Part shown: in pieces, positions 1 to 8,603 of the stretch
Layout: each line of letters starts with the position of its first letter
Position numbering within the stretch: position 1 is the first letter of the stretch
DNA from: Skermanella sp. TT6
GTDB lineage: Bacteria; Pseudomonadota; Alphaproteobacteria; Azospirillales; Azospirillaceae
Assembly (NCBI RefSeq): GCF_016653635.2
Contig: NZ_CP067420.1
Coordinates: 2,329,501 to 2,393,500, forward strand
Direction of reading: 5' to 3'
DNA: 64,000 nt
Notes under the pieces: model-generated
Seen by the model: the letters and a program-made list of their open reading frames with translations, nothing else
Database searches by the model: none
Told to the model about the DNA's origin: nothing
Program-made: the position numbers and the translations under genes

Positions 1-753
1 GATGAAGGCCGGGAAGTCGCCGTACCACGCCCTGCCGATGGCGGTGCCGGTGACCGAGGCCAGCACCACGGGGGCGAAGGCGGCAACGCCGTACTGGGCG
101 ACCACGACCTCGATGGCGAAGAACACGCCCGCGATCGGCGCGTTGAAGGAAGTCGCGACGGCGGATGCCACGCCGCAGCCGAGCAGCGTGCGCCTCAGCC
201 CCGACGACAGGCGGAGGGTTTCGCCGAACCAGGATGCAAGGACGGCTCCCAGGTGGACGACCGGTCCCTCGCGCCCGACGGAGGCGCCGACCCCGAGCGC
301 CCCGGCTGATGCCACGGCGGCGGCCAATCCGCTCCTGAAGGGCAGGCGGCCCTTGGCCCTGCCGGCCTGGGCGATGACGTCGGGAACTCCCATGGGCCGT
401 CCTCCTGGCAGGAACCGGTGCTGGAACAGGCCCAGCAGCAGCCCGCCCGCGCAGGGCGCCAGCAGGATGTGCCACCATGCCAGCTGTTCCAGCCTGTCCA
501 GGATCTGAAGGCCGCCGGTGCCGTAGGCGAGGCTTTGGGAAATCGATATGGCGGTCCGGAACACGATGGCCGCGCCCGCGGCCACCCCGCCGACCAGCAC
601 GGCCAGGACGGCGAGAAGAAGCTGGTCGTGCCGCATCAGCCGGCGCAGGCGGACCAGGAGGCGGACGGGAGCCCGGCGCGCCGCGTCGATGGCGGGGTGC
701 GGACCTCCCGCGATGGTTTTCCGACTGTCGCCGGCCGGCGGTCGATTCTTCAA
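1..753 (-). CDS. ClC-family chloride channel/transporter, partial (C-terminal part beyond window)
   Basis: The minus-strand frame stays open from a stop near 769 down to the window edge, so only about the first 250 residues are here. The diagnostic ClC selectivity motif GREGPVVH is readable at about positions 249-272, in a context of hydrophobic helices, followed by the conserved segment SFNAPIAGVFFAIE. ClC proteins move chloride across the inner membrane as channels or H+/Cl- antiporters. The start is uncertain: a TTG at 753 is preceded by GAGGGGG, and the first ATG in frame is at 636. The neighbour CAP gene is divergent. Confidence 0.85.
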   Translation of the reverse strand, partial: MKNRPPAGDSRKTIAGGPHPAIDAARRAPVRLLVRLRRLMRHDQLLLAVLAVLVGGVAAGAAIVFRTAISISQSLAYGTGGLQILDRLEQLAWWHILLAPCAGGLLLGLFQHRFLPGGRPMGVPDVIAQAGRAKGRLPFRSGLAAAVASAGALGVGASVGREGPVVHLGAVLASWFGETLRLSSGLRRTLLGCGVASAVATSFNAPIAGVFFAIEVVVAQYGVAAFAPVVLASVTGTAIGRAWYGDFPAFI

Positions 754-912
754 ATCTCTGGAACCCCCTCAAACCGGCCGCGAGAATAGGGCGGCGACCG
801 TCCGGCAGTCCACTTCCCGGTGGCCCGTCCGGCCCCGCCCGGACGCCGGCGGCGCGGAACCCTTGGTCCTCCCGTCAGTTCAAAGCTTGACCCGACCGAG
901 AAGGATCCACGG

Positions 913-1911
913 ATGACCAAGTTCGCGAGAACCTCGCTACCGCCCGCGACCCGCCGGCTTGCGGCGATCGCAGCGGCCGGGCTGCTGGCATGCCTGATCG
1001 CCGTCCGCGCCGCGTCCGGCATGGAAACGGGCGACTTGGCCACGCTCCGGACCGCGGCCCTGGACCTGCTCAACCAGGATCGCCGCGAGCACGACCTGCC
1101 GCCCCTCGAGCTGGACGACACGCTGGACGAGGCTGCGCAGAACCATGCGGAGGACATGCTTCGCCGGGACTACTACAGCCACACCTCGCCGGAAGGGGAA
1201 ACCGTCATGGACCGCTACCGCGCAGCCGGCGGCAGTTCCTCCCGAGTGGTCGCGGAGAACATCGCGCGGTGCGAAGGCTGTCCGCTGCCGCCCGACCGCT
1301 CGACCGTCGAGCAGCTGCAGCAGGGCTGGATGAACAGCCCGGAACACCGCCGCAACATCCTGGCTCACGGCCTGGAGCGCTTCGGCTTCGGCATCGCCGG
1401 CGATGCCGGGCAGGGCCTCTACGCCGTCCAGAACTTCGCCGGTGCCGGTACCCCGCGCCGCGCGGGCGGGGAGGCCGCAAGCGGAAGAGGCGACGCGCCG
1501 ACGCGCCGCATCGGGCCGGAGGAGAGGCAGGCCCTGGCGCTCGACCTGATCAACCGCGCCCGGGGGGAGGACGGCGTCGAACCGCTTTCAGGCGCTCCGG
1601 CGCTGGCCGAGGCCGGACGCGAAGCCCTGGACGAGGGGGAAAACGGCCAGCCGCTGGACGTCTCCCCGTTCAACCATCTGACGCCGGACGCCAGGGCGCG
1701 CTGGCGCGATTTCTCCAGCGTGGCGGGACGGTGCGGCGGCTGCGGGACCGAGCCGACGGACGCCGACGTCCGGTTCTTCGTCGGGCAGTGGCTGGACCAG
1801 GCGGACTATCGTCGGACCCTCCTGGACCCCGCCCACACCCATGGCGGCTTCGCGATGGCCGCCGACGGCAGCGGCGGCAAGGTGGCCCTGATGACGCTGG
1901 CCGGACCGTAG
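913..1911 (+). CDS. Secreted CAP/SCP-domain protein with a second degenerate CAP repeat
   Basis: The 332-residue product starts with a basic stretch and a hydrophobic segment (about residues 14-34) that looks like a signal peptide. A CAP (SCP/PR-1-like) domain follows at about 40-180, with the typical NHAEDM, YYSHTSPEGE, VVAENIA and GWMNSPEHRRNIL signatures. After a Gly/Arg-rich linker, residues 198-332 begin again with a helix like that opening the first domain (LALDLINRAR versus AALDLLNQDR), but the metal-binding His/Glu signatures are eroded. This suggests an internal duplication whose second copy has diverged. The ATG at 913 was chosen because it directly precedes the signal peptide. CAP proteins in bacteria are extracytoplasmic and mostly of unknown role. 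Confidence 0.85.
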   Translation: MTKFARTSLPPATRRLAAIAAAGLLACLIAVRAASGMETGDLATLRTAALDLLNQDRREHDLPPLELDDTLDEAAQNHAEDMLRRDYYSHTSPEGETVMDRYRAAGGSSSRVVAENIARCEGCPLPPDRSTVEQLQQGWMNSPEHRRNILAHGLERFGFGIAGDAGQGLYAVQNFAGAGTPRRAGGEAASGRGDAPTRRIGPEERQALALDLINRARGEDGVEPLSGAPALAEAGREALDEGENGQPLDVSPFNHLTPDARARWRDFSSVAGRCGGCGTEPTDADVRFFVGQWLDQADYRRTLLDPAHTHGGFAMAADGSGGKVALMTLAGP

Positions 1912-2407
1912 GGATCGGCCCTCCGGCGCCGGTTCGTCACTTGACCGCTAAACCGGACGCGTAGGGTAGCCACAGGATCAGCATCGGGAACATGATGTGA
2001 GCTCTCGTGTGGCTCTCCCGCGGAGAAAGCGATAGTCCGACGTCGCGACGTCGGACTGATGATTGCTTCACCGGGGTAAAGATCGCGTTTACCGTCATTT
2101 TGCACGATCAAGAAATGCTGCCGGCAGGAAAGTCGGCTTTGGTTGTCTTGACCGTGATAACAAAGTTTATAGAAAGGACCATGTCAATAATTTCATGATT
2201 CCCGCAAGGTTTTTCCTGTCAGGTCATATTTCGCTATAACGGCCAATCTTTGCAGATGCATCCAGTCTTTCCCCTGGCGCCTGGGTCCAAGCGGGCAAGC
2301 CGATACGTGAGAGCTTTTTCGGTCGAAGTTGTTGCACTGGGAGCGTCGCCGCGTCGGCCATGTCTGGCCGACGATGGAGACGGAATCCAAAATGCTAAGG
2401 AAGCCAC
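1912..2407. other. Intergenic region with a perfect 24-bp palindrome
   Basis: No convincing gene is seen in this roughly 500-base gap. It contains a perfect 24-bp palindrome at 2034-2057 (half-site AGTCCGACGTCG) and then an AT-richer patch at about 2080-2230 that probably carries the promoter of the DUF421-MscS pair. Confidence 0.7.
2034..2057. repeat. Perfect 24-bp palindrome
   Basis: The half-site AGTCCGACGTCG is followed directly by its reverse complement. No T-run follows on either side, so it does not look like an ordinary intrinsic terminator. It lies about 120 bases after the CAP gene and about 350 bases before the DUF421 gene. A dimeric regulator operator or a transcript-end hairpin are both possible. 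Confidence 0.75.
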
Positions 2408-2947
2408 ATGTTTTTTGACGATTGGACAGGCCTGCTGCGGACCCTCGTGGTCGGCGTGCTGGCCTACATCGCCATCATCATCCTGTTGCGCATCACGGGG
2501 AAGCGCACCCTGTCGAAGATGAACGCGTTCGACATGATCGTGACGGTGGCCCTGGGCTCGACGCTGGCGACGGTTCTGCTGTCCCAGAGCGTTGCCCTGG
2601 CGGAAGGTATCCTCGCCTTCGCCGTCCTGATCTTCCTCCAGATGATCGTCGCCTGGGCGTCGGCCCGCTGGCAGGGGGTTCGGGACCTCGTCAAGGCGGA
2701 GCCGACGTTGCTTCTGCACAAGGGGAACATCCTCGACAAGGCCCTGCTCGATGCGCGGGTGGCGCCCGAGGAGGTGATGGCCGCCGTCCGCTCGAGCGGC
2801 TTCGCGAGCATGGAACAGGTCGAGGCGGTCGTGCTGGAGACCGATGGAACGTTCAGCGTCGTCGGCCCGTCTTCCGACGGTTCCACCTCCGCCCTGGCCA
2901 ACGTCCCCAAGCCGGGCCCGGCGGCGCATTCGTCCGATGCCGCTTGA
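2408..2947 (+). CDS. DUF421 (YetF-type) membrane protein
   Basis: The 179-residue product has three hydrophobic helices in the first 85 residues and the hallmark RITGKRTLSKMNAFDMIVTV between helices 1 and 2, which identifies the DUF421/YetF family. A small alpha/beta domain follows (about 90-160: LLLHKGNILDKALLDARVAPEEVMAAVR), ending in a Ser/Pro/Ala-rich tail. In Bacillus, family members are linked to spore and membrane physiology; the biochemical role is not established. It lies 39 bases upstream of an MscS-type channel gene on the same strand, so co-transcription and a shared membrane-stress role are plausible. Confidence 0.88.
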   Translation: MFFDDWTGLLRTLVVGVLAYIAIIILLRITGKRTLSKMNAFDMIVTVALGSTLATVLLSQSVALAEGILAFAVLIFLQMIVAWASARWQGVRDLVKAEPTLLLHKGNILDKALLDARVAPEEVMAAVRSSGFASMEQVEAVVLETDGTFSVVGPSSDGSTSALANVPKPGPAAHSSDAA

Positions 2948-2986
2948 CGGCATCGAGCTCTCCTGATCCCGACCGCAGGAACAACC

Positions 2987-3979
2987 GTGCAGGAAACCGA
3001 TCTGCAATCCGCCGTCGACGCGGAAATCTCGACGGCCTGGGCGACGATCGACCAGATGATCGACTGGTCGATCTCCTTCCTGCCCAAGCTCGCCATCGGC
3101 GTCGTCGTTTTCGTGCTGTTCTGGCTGATCGGCAAAGGCGTGCGCCTGGCCGCGCGGCGGGGAACCGCCGGGGGATCCGCGCGCAATGTCGGGCTGGTGC
3201 TCGGCCGGCTGGCGCAGTGGGGGCTGACGCTTCTAGGATTGCTGGTCGCGGTGACCATCATGTTTCCCTCGGTCCGGCCGGTCGACCTGTTCTCGCTGCT
3301 GGGCATCAGCAGCGTGGCCATCGGCTTCGCGTTCAAGGACATCCTCCAGAACTTCCTGGCCGGCATCCTGATCCTGCTGCGGCAGCCGTTCCGCCTGGGA
3401 GACCAGATCGTTTTCAAGGAATTCGAGGGCACGGTCGAGGAGATCGAGACGCGCACCACCATCATCAAGACCTATGACGGGAGGCGCGCCTATGTCCCGA
3501 ACGGCGAGATCTTCACCAATGCCGTCGTCGTGAACACCGCCTATGGCATCCGGCGCAGCCAGTGCGATATCGGGATCGGGTACGGGGACGATGCGCATCG
3601 GGCCGCCGCAGTGATCGTCGAGACCCTGCGGACGGTCGAGGGCGTCCTGCGGGAGCCGGCGCCGGAAGCCATCGCCGTGGCCTTGGCCGACTCCAGCGTC
3701 AACATCCGTGCCCGGTGGTGGACCGACGCGCACCAGCACGCGGTGCTTCGGGTGCAGCACGAAGTGATCATGGCCATCAAGGACAGGATGAGCGCAAGCG
3801 GCATCGATCTTCCGTTCCCCACCAGCGTGGTCCTGTTCCACGACCAGACGGAGGAGACCGACGGAGACCGCACCCGCCAGCGGGAAGGCTGGCCGTCCGG
3901 CCCGAAACCCCCGGCGCCCCGGACCATCGCCGGCACCCTGGCGCGGCAGCCGGGGGCGAACGGAGAGGATGCGGGCTGA
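2987..3979 (+). CDS. MscS-family mechanosensitive ion channel
   Basis: The 330-residue protein has three predicted membrane segments (about 30-50, 75-95, 100-125). The last continues into the pore-lining and beta-domain signature GFAFKDILQNFLAGILILLRQPF, with the MscS beta-domain at about 135-185 (TYDGRRAYVPNGEIFTNAV) and a C-terminal alpha/beta domain to about 280. It opens on membrane tension to release solutes in hypo-osmotic shock. The start is the GTG at 2987, preceded by a GCAGGA Shine-Dalgarno-like stretch. The last roughly 45 residues are a charged, Pro-rich extension not usual in MscS. Confidence 0.92.
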   Translation: MQETDLQSAVDAEISTAWATIDQMIDWSISFLPKLAIGVVVFVLFWLIGKGVRLAARRGTAGGSARNVGLVLGRLAQWGLTLLGLLVAVTIMFPSVRPVDLFSLLGISSVAIGFAFKDILQNFLAGILILLRQPFRLGDQIVFKEFEGTVEEIETRTTIIKTYDGRRAYVPNGEIFTNAVVVNTAYGIRRSQCDIGIGYGDDAHRAAAVIVETLRTVEGVLREPAPEAIAVALADSSVNIRARWWTDAHQHAVLRVQHEVIMAIKDRMSASGIDLPFPTSVVLFHDQTEETDGDRTRQREGWPSGPKPPAPRTIAGTLARQPGANGEDAG

Positions 3980-4199
3980 CATGGGCTGCACACCGCATCG
4001 TTCGCCGTCTACAACATGCTGATCGGGTACATGCCGCTCTTCGCCTTCCTGTCCGGAGGCGTCGTCGCAGGCGGCCGGGAAACCAACCCGCAGCCGCACT
4101 GTTGCCCCCCTGGCAAGGGTTGTTCCCGCCGATGCGGGCCAAGCCCGGACCCGGGCGGGTTTTCGCCCGGCGGGACATGAAAGACAGGAGTACCGGCAT
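3980..4199. other. Spacer with a terminator-like hairpin and a possible membrane-protein remnant
   Basis: A hairpin CCGGGCG-GGTTTT-CGCCCGG lies at 4151-4170 and may end the DUF421-MscS transcript. The frame starting at 3983 reads LHTASFAVYNMLIGY and then runs hydrophobic before becoming low-complexity. It has no good start codon and looks like the leftover of a membrane protein, but this is weak. Confidence 0.4.
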
Positions 4200-4559
4200 T
4201 TGAATGCGATACCGATCATCTTGGGATCAGGCCTGCTGGCCCTGGCCGCCGCTCCGGCCGGCGCCCAGGTAGCCAAGGAGATGCTGACGAACGACCCCGG
4301 CGTCGTGCGGAGCCTCGAACCCAACCCCGCTCCCCAGGGCACGCGCTCGCCGGACACGATCGACGAGACGGACGAGGAGAGCGGGCTCCAGGGCGCCCTC
4401 GAGCACCTGAAGGAGGATCCGGTCGACGTCGAGGGGAACGACGTGGAACGCCGGAGCCGGGACAGCCGCCAGCCGCCGCAGCCCCCGGAATCCCCCGAAA
4501 GCATGGAGGACCGCGCCGACGTACCGGATGCGAACGAGCCAGGGGAGCAGTCCAGGTAA
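4200..4559 (+). CDS. Small exported acidic protein, unknown function
   Basis: A 119-residue product begins at a TTG codon preceded by GACAGGAG. Its first 23 residues form a clear Sec signal peptide (hydrophobic core LGSGLLALAAA, cleavage around AGA-Q). The mature part is strongly acidic and disordered, with Asp/Glu-rich stretches and Pro-rich repeats (QPPQPPESPESM). No family is recognised. An ATG at 4204 is in another frame. It stands alone between the MscS gene and a minus-strand permease, so it is probably periplasmic and monocistronic. The signal peptide plus a good ribosome site argue that the gene is real. Confidence 0.6.
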   Translation: MNAIPIILGSGLLALAAAPAGAQVAKEMLTNDPGVVRSLEPNPAPQGTRSPDTIDETDEESGLQGALEHLKEDPVDVEGNDVERRSRDSRQPPQPPESPESMEDRADVPDANEPGEQSR

Positions 4560-4867
4560 CCGATCCCCACCGTATCGGGAGAGCGATTTCACGCCGACCG
4601 CGACGGCCTCCCGACCCAGCGGCTTCGCCGGCCGTTCGAGCGCCGACCTCCACACCGGTGCGGGAGGAAGCATGCCCGATCGCCAGATTCCATCCGCCGG
4701 CCGGAACGGCACGCAGCTTGCCCCGCTCGCCGCGTCGGGTCGGACAAGCACATCGCCGCGCGCCGCTCGAAGGAGGAGATGACATGACGCCCTGTCGCAA
4801 TGCTCCGGTGAAGGAATAGCTGGCAGGGATCGCCTTGCCGGTCAGGCTTCGCCGGCGAACGGACCGG
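4560..4867. other. Intergenic, no firm gene
   Basis: Nothing recognisable is present. A very strong ribosome-binding sequence (AAGGAGGAG at about 4770-4778) precedes an 11-codon reading frame at 4784-4819 (MTPCRNAPVKE). It may be the 5' stub of a lost gene or a leader peptide. Confidence 0.4.
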
Positions 4868-5776
4868 TCATGCCGGCGCCCCGGCCCGCGGCGGGCGCGC
4901 GGCCAGCGTCACGCCGATCACGATGACGGCGATCGCGACGCCCTCGATGGGCGTCGGGATCTCTCCCAGGATGGGTATGGCCATCACCGATGCCATCACC
5001 GGGACCAGGGCTACGATCGCCGTGGCCGCCCCCGAGCCAAGCAGGGAGACCGCCCTGTTGAAGGTCACGATGGCGACCGCACTCATCAGGATGCCCTGAT
5101 AGACGGTCTGGACCACGACCTCCTGGATCGGGGCGCTGCCGAGGCGGGCGAGGCCGAACGCCAGATATGCCGGCAGGAACAGGACGGCCGACCAGAAACA
5201 GATCAGGGCCGCCGCCTGGATCGGGGCGAGGCCGCTCCGCCGGAAGCGCAGCGTATAGAGCGCCCACATGGCCGAAGCCAGGAGCAGGCAGGCGAACCCC
5301 GCCGGGCTGGGAGACGCTCCGGACAGCGAAGCGCCGACGGTCAGCCCGACGAGGCCGGCGATGATCGCGGCATATCCCGCGAGACGGTCCCGGCCGGGCC
5401 GCTCCCGCAGGGCCAGCCACGCGATCGCTCCGGAAAAGACGGGCATCATGGTCGGCGTGACCGACGAGGCCTGCGCGGCGGAGGTGAGTTGGAGCCCCAT
5501 CGCGACCAGAAGGACGAAGGGCGCCCCCCACAGCGCCGCGAACAGCAGTCCTTCGGTCCAGGCACCCTTCGGCAGCCGGCCGGTCCGGCCGAGCAGGACC
5601 GGCAGCAGGATCAGCGTGCCGAACCCGAAACGGAGCGCGGTGATATCCCATACGCGCAGTTCACGGGTGACGCCGAACCGGGTCACGACGAACCAGCCGG
5701 CGAAGATGGTCACCGTGACCGCGGCCCAGGCGAATCCGCTCACGATTTTCCGGAGGTCCGGCTGTCGCGGCGTCAA
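4868..5776 (-). CDS. DMT-superfamily (EamA) permease
   Basis: The protein is built of ten hydrophobic helices in two EamA halves (first half ends near GLTVGAS, second begins PAGFACLLLASAMWALYTLRF). The usual signatures are WFVVTRFGV in the first helix and the Thr/Pro motif SSVTPTMMPVF and LVPVMASVMAIPILGE at the end of helices 4 and 9. It probably exports small metabolites such as amino acids. The open frame extends to 5914, but the upstream part is Arg/Thr-rich and not membrane-like. The TTG at 5776 (gives 302 residues) or the GTG at 5743 is the likely start. It lies downstream of the ABC exporter on the same strand. Confidence 0.85.
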   Translation of the reverse strand: MTPRQPDLRKIVSGFAWAAVTVTIFAGWFVVTRFGVTRELRVWDITALRFGFGTLILLPVLLGRTGRLPKGAWTEGLLFAALWGAPFVLLVAMGLQLTSAAQASSVTPTMMPVFSGAIAWLALRERPGRDRLAGYAAIIAGLVGLTVGASLSGASPSPAGFACLLLASAMWALYTLRFRRSGLAPIQAAALICFWSAVLFLPAYLAFGLARLGSAPIQEVVVQTVYQGILMSAVAIVTFNRAVSLLGSGAATAIVALVPVMASVMAIPILGEIPTPIEGVAIAVIVIGVTLAARPPRAGAPA

Positions 5777-5964
5777 GGCCCGCCGTCCCCGGCCCCCGGA
5801 CGTGCGCGCCGGCGTTGTCCGGCGTCGATCGATGAATCCTTTGGTCCCATGCTGCCGCTTCGGATCGCCATGCTGCTCGCGTCTGGCCCCACAATGCTCT
5901 GGCACCGGCGGCATGGCAACCTTGCAGGACCCGCCGACGGGATCGGGCCGGCCTGGGCCGTTGG

Positions 5965-7743
5965 CTATGCGGTCGTCCGGTTCGGCAGGGCGAGGTCCTG
6001 GGCTTCGTGCAGGCGCTGGTAAAGGCCGCCGGCCCGGATCAGGCTCTCGTGAGCTCCCTCCGCCGCGATCCCGCCGCCGTTGATGACGACGATCCGGTCG
6101 GCGTCGCGGATGGTCGCGAGACGGTGGGCGATGATCAGGGAGGTCCGGCCGCGGGCCAGTTCCTGCAGGGACGCCTGGATCGCGCGCTCGGTCTCGGTAT
6201 CCAGGGCGGAGGTCGCCTCGTCGAGGATCAGGATCGGGGGATTCTTCAGGAAGATCCGGGCGATCGCGACGCGCTGCTTCTGTCCGCCCGAAAGCTTCAC
6301 GCCGCGCTCTCCCACGACCGTGTCCAGGCCGTCGGGGCAGTCGGCGAGCAATCCGTCCAGCCGGGCGCGATGGGCGGCCTCCAGGATCTCGTCTTCCGTC
6401 GCGTCCAGCCTGCCATAGGCGATGTTGTCGCGCAGGGTGCCGGCGAACAGGAAGACGTCCTGCTGCACGATGCCGATCTGCTGGCGCAGGGACGCCAGCG
6501 TCAGGTCGCGGATATCGTGTCCGTCGATCGTGATCCGACCTTGGTCGACCTCGTAGAAGCGCGGCAGGAGCGACAGCAGGGTGGTCTTGCCCGCGCCGGA
6601 AGGGCCGACGAAGGCCACGGTTTCGCCGGCGCGGACCGAGAGCGACACGCCGTCGAGGACCGGCCGGGCCGGATCATAGCCGAAGCGCACGCCCTCGAAG
6701 GCGACGGCGCCCTTGAACGCCGGTGCCGCGACGGCACCGGGGCGGTCGATGATCTCCGGCTCGGTGGTCAGGAACTCCTGGTAGCGGCGGAACCCGGCTA
6801 TTCCCTTCGGGTAGTTCTCGATCACCGCAGCGATCCGCTCCAGCGGCTGGTAGAAGACGTTGATCAGCAGCAGGAACCCGACGAAGCCCCCGATGGTCAG
6901 GTCGCCGGCATGGACGAACCAGGTCCCGGCGACGAGCACGACCACCTGGACCAGCCGCATGCCCAGATAGTTCAGTCCCAGGCTATAGGCCATGATGCGG
7001 TAGCCGTTGAGCTTGGCATGCCTGTACTGACCGTTGTCCTGGGCGAACAGCGCCCGCTCGTGGGCTTCGTTGGCGAATGCCCGGACGACGCGCGCTCCGC
7101 CGACGACCTCCTCGATCCTGGCGTTGAACGCGCCGACCCGGTCGAACTGGGCATGCCAGTTGGCCGTCATGTCCCGACCGAACCGCAGCACGATCACCAT
7201 GATCACCGGCACGATCAGGAGCGTGATCAGCGCCAGCTGCATATGCACCGACATCATCAGCGCCAGGGCGCCAAGGAAGGTCATCACGGCGATGAACAGG
7301 TCTTCCGGCCCGTGGTGGGCGAGTTCGCCGATCTCCTCCAGGTCCTTGGTGAGACGGGCGACCAGGTGTCCGGTCTTGTGCTCGTCGAAGAAGCGCAGCG
7401 GCAGCAGTTGCAGGTGGTCGAAGGCTCTGCGGCGCATCTCGGTCTCGATGCTGATGCCCAGTACGTGGCCCCAGTATGTCACCACCGCGATCAGCCCGGT
7501 GTTGACCAGGTAGACCATCAGCAGACCGACGCTGGCCAGCAGGATCAGTTCCCAATCGCCCTTGGGCAGCAGGTGGTCCACATAGGCCGTCACCGCGAAA
7601 GGGAAGCCCAGGGAGAGCAGGCCGGACAGGATCGCCCCGCCGAAATCCACCAGGAACAGGCGGCGGTGCGGGCGGTAATAACTAAAGAAGTCCTTCAACA
7701 CCATGGGGCCCCAAGAATTCTGCCGGACGACGGTCGCGGACAT
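5965..7743 (-). CDS. ABC exporter, fused membrane and ATPase domains; candidate siderophore exporter
   Basis: A 592-residue half-transporter. The type IV exporter membrane domain spans about 20-310 (six helices). The nucleotide-binding domain covers about 345-580, with Walker A GPSGAGKTT, Q-loop QQDVFLFAG, signature LSGGQKQR, Walker B ILILDEATSALD and the H-loop AHR. The start may instead be the internal ATG at MVLKDFF, 14 residues in. The gene is 87 bases downstream of the fecI-type gene on the same strand and next to the petrobactin locus, so export of the siderophore or its precursors is the natural inference. The sequence alone does not show the substrate; it would function as a homodimer. 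Confidence 0.85.
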   Translation of the reverse strand: MSATVVRQNSWGPMVLKDFFSYYRPHRRLFLVDFGGAILSGLLSLGFPFAVTAYVDHLLPKGDWELILLASVGLLMVYLVNTGLIAVVTYWGHVLGISIETEMRRRAFDHLQLLPLRFFDEHKTGHLVARLTKDLEEIGELAHHGPEDLFIAVMTFLGALALMMSVHMQLALITLLIVPVIMVIVLRFGRDMTANWHAQFDRVGAFNARIEEVVGGARVVRAFANEAHERALFAQDNGQYRHAKLNGYRIMAYSLGLNYLGMRLVQVVVLVAGTWFVHAGDLTIGGFVGFLLLINVFYQPLERIAAVIENYPKGIAGFRRYQEFLTTEPEIIDRPGAVAAPAFKGAVAFEGVRFGYDPARPVLDGVSLSVRAGETVAFVGPSGAGKTTLLSLLPRFYEVDQGRITIDGHDIRDLTLASLRQQIGIVQQDVFLFAGTLRDNIAYGRLDATEDEILEAAHRARLDGLLADCPDGLDTVVGERGVKLSGGQKQRVAIARIFLKNPPILILDEATSALDTETERAIQASLQELARGRTSLIIAHRLATIRDADRIVVINGGGIAAEGAHESLIRAGGLYQRLHEAQDLALPNRTTA

Positions 7744-7830
7744 GGCAGCCGCGGCATGCGGCTCCGATGCTGAGACGTTCGACGCGCCCGGATCTCCGAA
7801 AACGACCCGGATCAGGCCGGCGCGGTCGTG

Positions 7831-8352
7831 TCAATCCCGCTCCCGCTCGGCGCGGGAGATCGTATCGAGGAAATGGCCCATCGCCAGCTTCATGTCGTTG
7901 AAAACGGTCCCCTGGGAAACACCCAGGTGGTCCGCGATTCTGGGATAGGACCAGCCCTCGACACGATTGAGCACCCACACCTTGCGGGCCCGCTCGGGAA
8001 GCGTCGCGAGTGCTCCCTTGAAACTGTTCAGACGCTCGCGGTGGAGCAGATGGTCCTCCGCCGAAGGGCTGTCGGAGGCGATCTCCAGCGATTCGAAAGT
8101 TTCGGGCGGGCAGACTTCGAACCGCTCCCGCGTCTTCCGCCGTCTCAGGTGATCGAGCGCGAGGTTTTGGACCGTCCGATGCAGGAAGGCGCTGACATTG
8201 TCGATCGACCCGTTCTCCGCCGCCCTGTGCGCCCGCAGGTAGCTTTCCTGAAGCACGTCCTCGGCAGTGTGAAGATTCCGCACGACCCTCATCGCGCGCC
8301 CGAGCAGCGAATGGCGATGATCAAGATAGATGGCGTTCAAACTTGCGGGCAT
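7831..8352 (-). CDS. fecI: ECF sigma factor of the FecI type
   Basis: The product has the two-part ECF layout. Region 2 holds YLDHRHSLLGRAMRVVRNLHTAEDVLQESYLRA and region 4 holds LATLPERARKVWVLNRVEGWSYPRIADHLGVSQGTVFNDMKLA. Length from the ATG at 8352 is 173 residues, typical of FecI; an ATG at 8367 (MIRLTMPAS) is an alternative, and the open frame further upstream is not protein-like. FecI factors direct RNA polymerase to genes for siderophore uptake when FecR relays receptor occupancy. Here the gene is transcribed away from fecR, with a Fur-like box between them, and is followed by the ABC exporter. Confidence 0.9.
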   Translation of the reverse strand: MPASLNAIYLDHRHSLLGRAMRVVRNLHTAEDVLQESYLRAHRAAENGSIDNVSAFLHRTVQNLALDHLRRRKTRERFEVCPPETFESLEIASDSPSAEDHLLHRERLNSFKGALATLPERARKVWVLNRVEGWSYPRIADHLGVSQGTVFNDMKLAMGHFLDTISRAERERD

Positions 8353-8490
8353 GGTCAGCCTTATCATGCGATGCAGGCGCACCTTCCTCGCGACGGGAGG
8401 ATTGCCTGCCTGTGCCGGGACGGTTCGTTCCCGGGGTTCCGTGGGATAGTTGCGGGAAACCCTTGCCAGAATTGCGCGACGCCTGCAACT

Positions 8491-8509
8491 GATAATTATT
8501 CGCATTATC
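8491..8509. promoter_or_regulatory. Fur-box-like operator between divergent fecI and fecR
   Basis: The 19-base site gataattattcgcattatc matches the classical Fur consensus (GATAATGATAATCATTATC) at 15 of 19 positions, and its GATAAT...ATTATC arms are perfectly symmetric. It lies about 140 bases upstream of the sigma gene and about 95 bases upstream of fecR, so one bound repressor could cover both divergent promoters. Confidence 0.75.
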
Positions 8510-8603
8510 ACAGAGACTGCGGCCCGCGGTTCCGTGCAGGAATCTGCGCCACATATTGTGTTGTGCATCTTCAAGGACGTCTAAGCTATATACGTACCCG
8601 GAA

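Noticed and set aside
4672-4782. 36-codon frame with a GGGAGGAA site
   Set aside because: Low-complexity Arg/Ser/Ala content and no relative; another frame there is equally possible.
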